Shown here one piece after another: positions 21,170 through 23,192 of a stretch of 23,192 nucleotides of DNA. The stretch covers positions 1 to 23,192 of the forward strand of contig JAISDM010000234.1 of NCBI GenBank assembly GCA_031264885.1, written 5' to 3'. The stretch's first letter is position 1. Every line of letters starts with the position of its first letter. The stretch comes from Peptococcaceae bacterium. GTDB lineage: Bacteria > Bacillota > Peptococcia > DRI-13 > UBA5745. The position numbers and the translations under genes are program-made. The notes under the pieces are model-generated. The model saw only the letters and a list, made by a program, of their open reading frames with translations. It ran no database searches and had not been told where the DNA came from.

Positions 21170-23192
21170 GGAACAAATTCAGGCGGTCGCCGCCGGCGGC
21201 CGGGATATATTGGTTTCGGCCTCCGCCGGAACGGGCAAAACAGCGGTGCTGGTGGAACGGGTCGTCCAAAGGATCATGGACGGCCGCGATCCTTTGAATG
21301 TGGACCAGCTGCTGCTGGTGACCTTTACGAACGCGGCGGCCAGAGAGATGCGCGAGCGGATCGGGCGGGCGTTAAGCGCGTTTCGCGATCAGAGGGAGCT
21401 CTGGGCCAGGGCGAAGCGGCAGTACGCGCTCCTGGGAAGCGCCTGTATCTCTACGCTGCATTCTTTCTGTCTGGACTTGATCCGCCAGAATTCCCACAGG
21501 CTGGGGGTCGATCCTCAGTTCCGGGTTCTGGATCCGGTGGAGGGGCTGCTGCTCAAGAATCAAATCATGGATGAGCTGCTGGATTCCTGGTATGAGGAGG
21601 CGCATGAAGGTTTCGACGAACTGCTGGAGTGCTTCGGGGGGGAGCGGGACGACTCCGGATTGACGGCGCTGGTCTTTCGCCTGTACGATTTTGTGCTGAG
21701 CCAGCCCCGTCCCTGGCAATGGCTGGACGCGGCCGTAAAGGGTTTGGACGCGGAGGTTTGGCTGGCGGAGGTGCGGGGTCATATCCGCGAAACCCTGCTT
21801 CGGGCGCGAGACGACTTGCGCCGGGGGCTGGATCTGGCCGGAGCTTCCGGCGCGGACGCCGCCTGCGGTTTTTTGCTGGAGGAGGATATGGCCCGGCTGG
21901 GCGGCTGTCTGGAAGCCCTGAATCATTGGGACGCGTTTCAGGGCCGTTTGGCGGAGATGGATTTCGCGTCATGGCCCAGGAGAAAGAAAGGGGAGAATAG
22001 CCCGGATCTGGATGAGGCGAAGCGGCTGAGGGACCGGGCCAGGGAGCTGACGGAGCGGCTGGTGAAAGCTTACGGCGACAGGAGTCAGGAAAGCCTGTTT
22101 CAGGAGCTTCAGGCCGCGGCGCCTTCCATGAGAGCGCTGGGGGAGCTGACCCGGGCGCTGCACGCGGCTTTTTCCCAGGCGAAGGCGGCCAGGTCGGCGA
22201 TGGATTTCAGCGATATAGAGCATGGCGCTCTGGCTTTGCTTTATGATGAGACGGACGGGGAGACGGAGATTGCCTATGGGCTTCAGGCCCGGTTTCAGGA
22301 AATATTGATCGACGAGTATCAGGATATCAATGAGGCGCAGGAAAGGATCCTTTCTTTAACCGCCCGGAAGGGGCCCGGGAACCGGTTTATGGTGGGGGAT
22401 GTCAAGCAGAGCATCTATGGGTTCCGGATGGCGGCGCCTCAGCTTTTTTTGGAAAAATACCATGCTTATCAGGGGGAACCCGGGGCGGGAGCCGCAGGGG
22501 AGACTCCGGCGGAATCTACGGGGGAAGCCACGGCGGGAGCGGGATTCGTGGGGGAAGCCCCGGCGGAGACTTCGGCGGGATCCGCGGCGGAAGCCCCGGC
22601 GGAACCCGGACAGCTGATCCGGCTCAGGGGCAATTACCGGAGCGGGCAGGCTGTGGTCGGCGCCGTCAACGCCGTATTTGCCAAAGTGATGCGGGAGGAT
22701 TTTGGGGGGATCCAATATTCGGGAGAGAATGAATTGACGGCGCGGGGGCCCCTGGGATCCCCGGAGGGCGCGGATTCCGGGTGGGAGAAGGTGGAACTGC
22801 TGATTCTGGATAAGGGAGAGAGCGAGGCGGTCGATTCGGCGGAGACAGACGCCCAGGACGAGGAACCGGCGGACGCCGTTGAGATGGAAGCGCGGCTGGT
22901 GGCCGGCCGGATCCTGGAGACGCGGGCGTCCAAGGTGTGGGATCACCGGACGGAAAGCTGGCGGCCGGCGGAATTCAGGGATATGGCGGTGCTTCTGCGG
23001 TCGGTTCGGAGTACGGCGGCCATATATATGGAAGTATTTCAGAGCATGGGGATTCCGGCGTACGCGGAATTGAGCGGAGGGTATTTTGAGGCTCGGGAGG
23101 TTCAGACGGTCCTCGCCTGTTTGAAGGTCGTCGACAATCCCAGGCAGGACATCCCTTTGGCCGCGCTGATGCTGTCGCCCATATTTGGCTTT
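21147..23192 (+). CDS. addA: AddA subunit of the AddAB helicase-nuclease (5' part)
   Basis: The first 682 codons of a gene that usually encodes about 1200 residues; the window cuts it off, so the C-terminal nuclease domain is outside. It starts MAQPRWNEEQIQAVAAGGRD with Walker A SASAGTGKT (K31), the UvrD/Rep-type motif LLVTFTNAAAREMRERI, and motif II LIDEYQDINEAQ (D389, E390), then VGDVKQSIYGFRMAAPQLFL. A low-complexity insertion of about 45 residues (444-488), rich in Gly, Ala, Glu and Pro, sits just before LIRLRGNYRSG, where related proteins have a short loop. The ATG at 21147 has GTGGAGG about nine bases upstream and lies inside the end of addB, so translation is coupled. Confidence 0.95.
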   Translation, partial: MAQPRWNEEQIQAVAAGGRDILVSASAGTGKTAVLVERVVQRIMDGRDPLNVDQLLLVTFTNAAAREMRERIGRALSAFRDQRELWARAKRQYALLGSACISTLHSFCLDLIRQNSHRLGVDPQFRVLDPVEGLLLKNQIMDELLDSWYEEAHEGFDELLECFGGERDDSGLTALVFRLYDFVLSQPRPWQWLDAAVKGLDAEVWLAEVRGHIRETLLRARDDLRRGLDLAGASGADAACGFLLEEDMARLGGCLEALNHWDAFQGRLAEMDFASWPRRKKGENSPDLDEAKRLRDRARELTERLVKAYGDRSQESLFQELQAAAPSMRALGELTRALHAAFSQAKAARSAMDFSDIEHGALALLYDETDGETEIAYGLQARFQEILIDEYQDINEAQERILSLTARKGPGNRFMVGDVKQSIYGFRMAAPQLFLEKYHAYQGEPGAGAAGETPAESTGEATAGAGFVGEAPAETSAGSAAEAPAEPGQLIRLRGNYRSGQAVVGAVNAVFAKVMREDFGGIQYSGENELTARGPLGSPEGADSGWEKVELLILDKGESEAVDSAETDAQDEEPADAVEMEARLVAGRILETRASKVWDHRTESWRPAEFRDMAVLLRSVRSTAAIYMEVFQSMGIPAYAELSGGYFEAREVQTVLACLKVVDNPRQDIPLAALMLSPIFGF

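Overview
This window looks like a GC-rich member of the Clostridia (Firmicutes). The clues are: an AddAB helicase-nuclease instead of RecBCD, strong AGGAGG-type ribosome binding sites, GTG starts beside ATG, an amino-acid permease of the aromatic/hydroxy amino-acid type, the GGGtGRT/NifU-like gene pair, and B12-binding radical SAM enzymes. The sequence does not allow a genus call.

Layout. (1) 1-1000 is AT-richer accessory DNA: the first 41 codons of a membrane protein on the minus strand, a gap carrying helically phased AGTCCCCA repeats, a bidirectional terminator, and a decayed toxin-antitoxin locus in which the RelE/YoeB-like toxin is cut off after about 23 residues and runs in frame into another small gene. 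(2) 1055-1226 holds tRNA-Thr(CGT) with its own promoter and terminator. (3) 1273-10569 is an eight-gene minus-strand run with tight spacing. In transcription order it encodes a NifU/IscU-like scaffold, a GGGtGRT protein, an amino-acid permease, four consecutive B12-binding-type radical SAM proteins and a GNAT-like protein. A good sigma-A-type promoter lies upstream at 10635-10663. (4) 10714-14968 holds a GC-rich palindromic repeat and, on the plus strand, a 1293-residue hybrid sensor kinase with two complete kinase cores and two receiver domains, followed by a compound copy of the repeat. (5) 14988-16210 (minus strand) holds a GalT/HIT-like protein gene downstream of the RNase P RNA gene rnpB. 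(6) 16248-23192 (plus strand) holds an acetolactate synthase small subunit, a secreted polysaccharide deacetylase, a third copy of the repeat, addB, and the first 682 codons of addA.

How they may work together. The four radical SAM genes, three of whose junctions are either 4-base overlaps or a 46-base gap, and the GNAT-like gene that overlaps the last of them look like one biosynthetic unit acting on an unidentified substrate. The permease and the Fe-S-scaffold-like pair upstream may be co-transcribed, but a functional link is inference. AddB and AddA form one translationally coupled pair for double-strand break processing. The remaining genes are housekeeping or stand-alone sensory genes.

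Best candidates for something undescribed: the four-fold radical SAM/GNAT cluster, the GGGtGRT/scaffold pair at the head of the same run, the phased repeats near the left edge, and the low-complexity insertion inside AddA.
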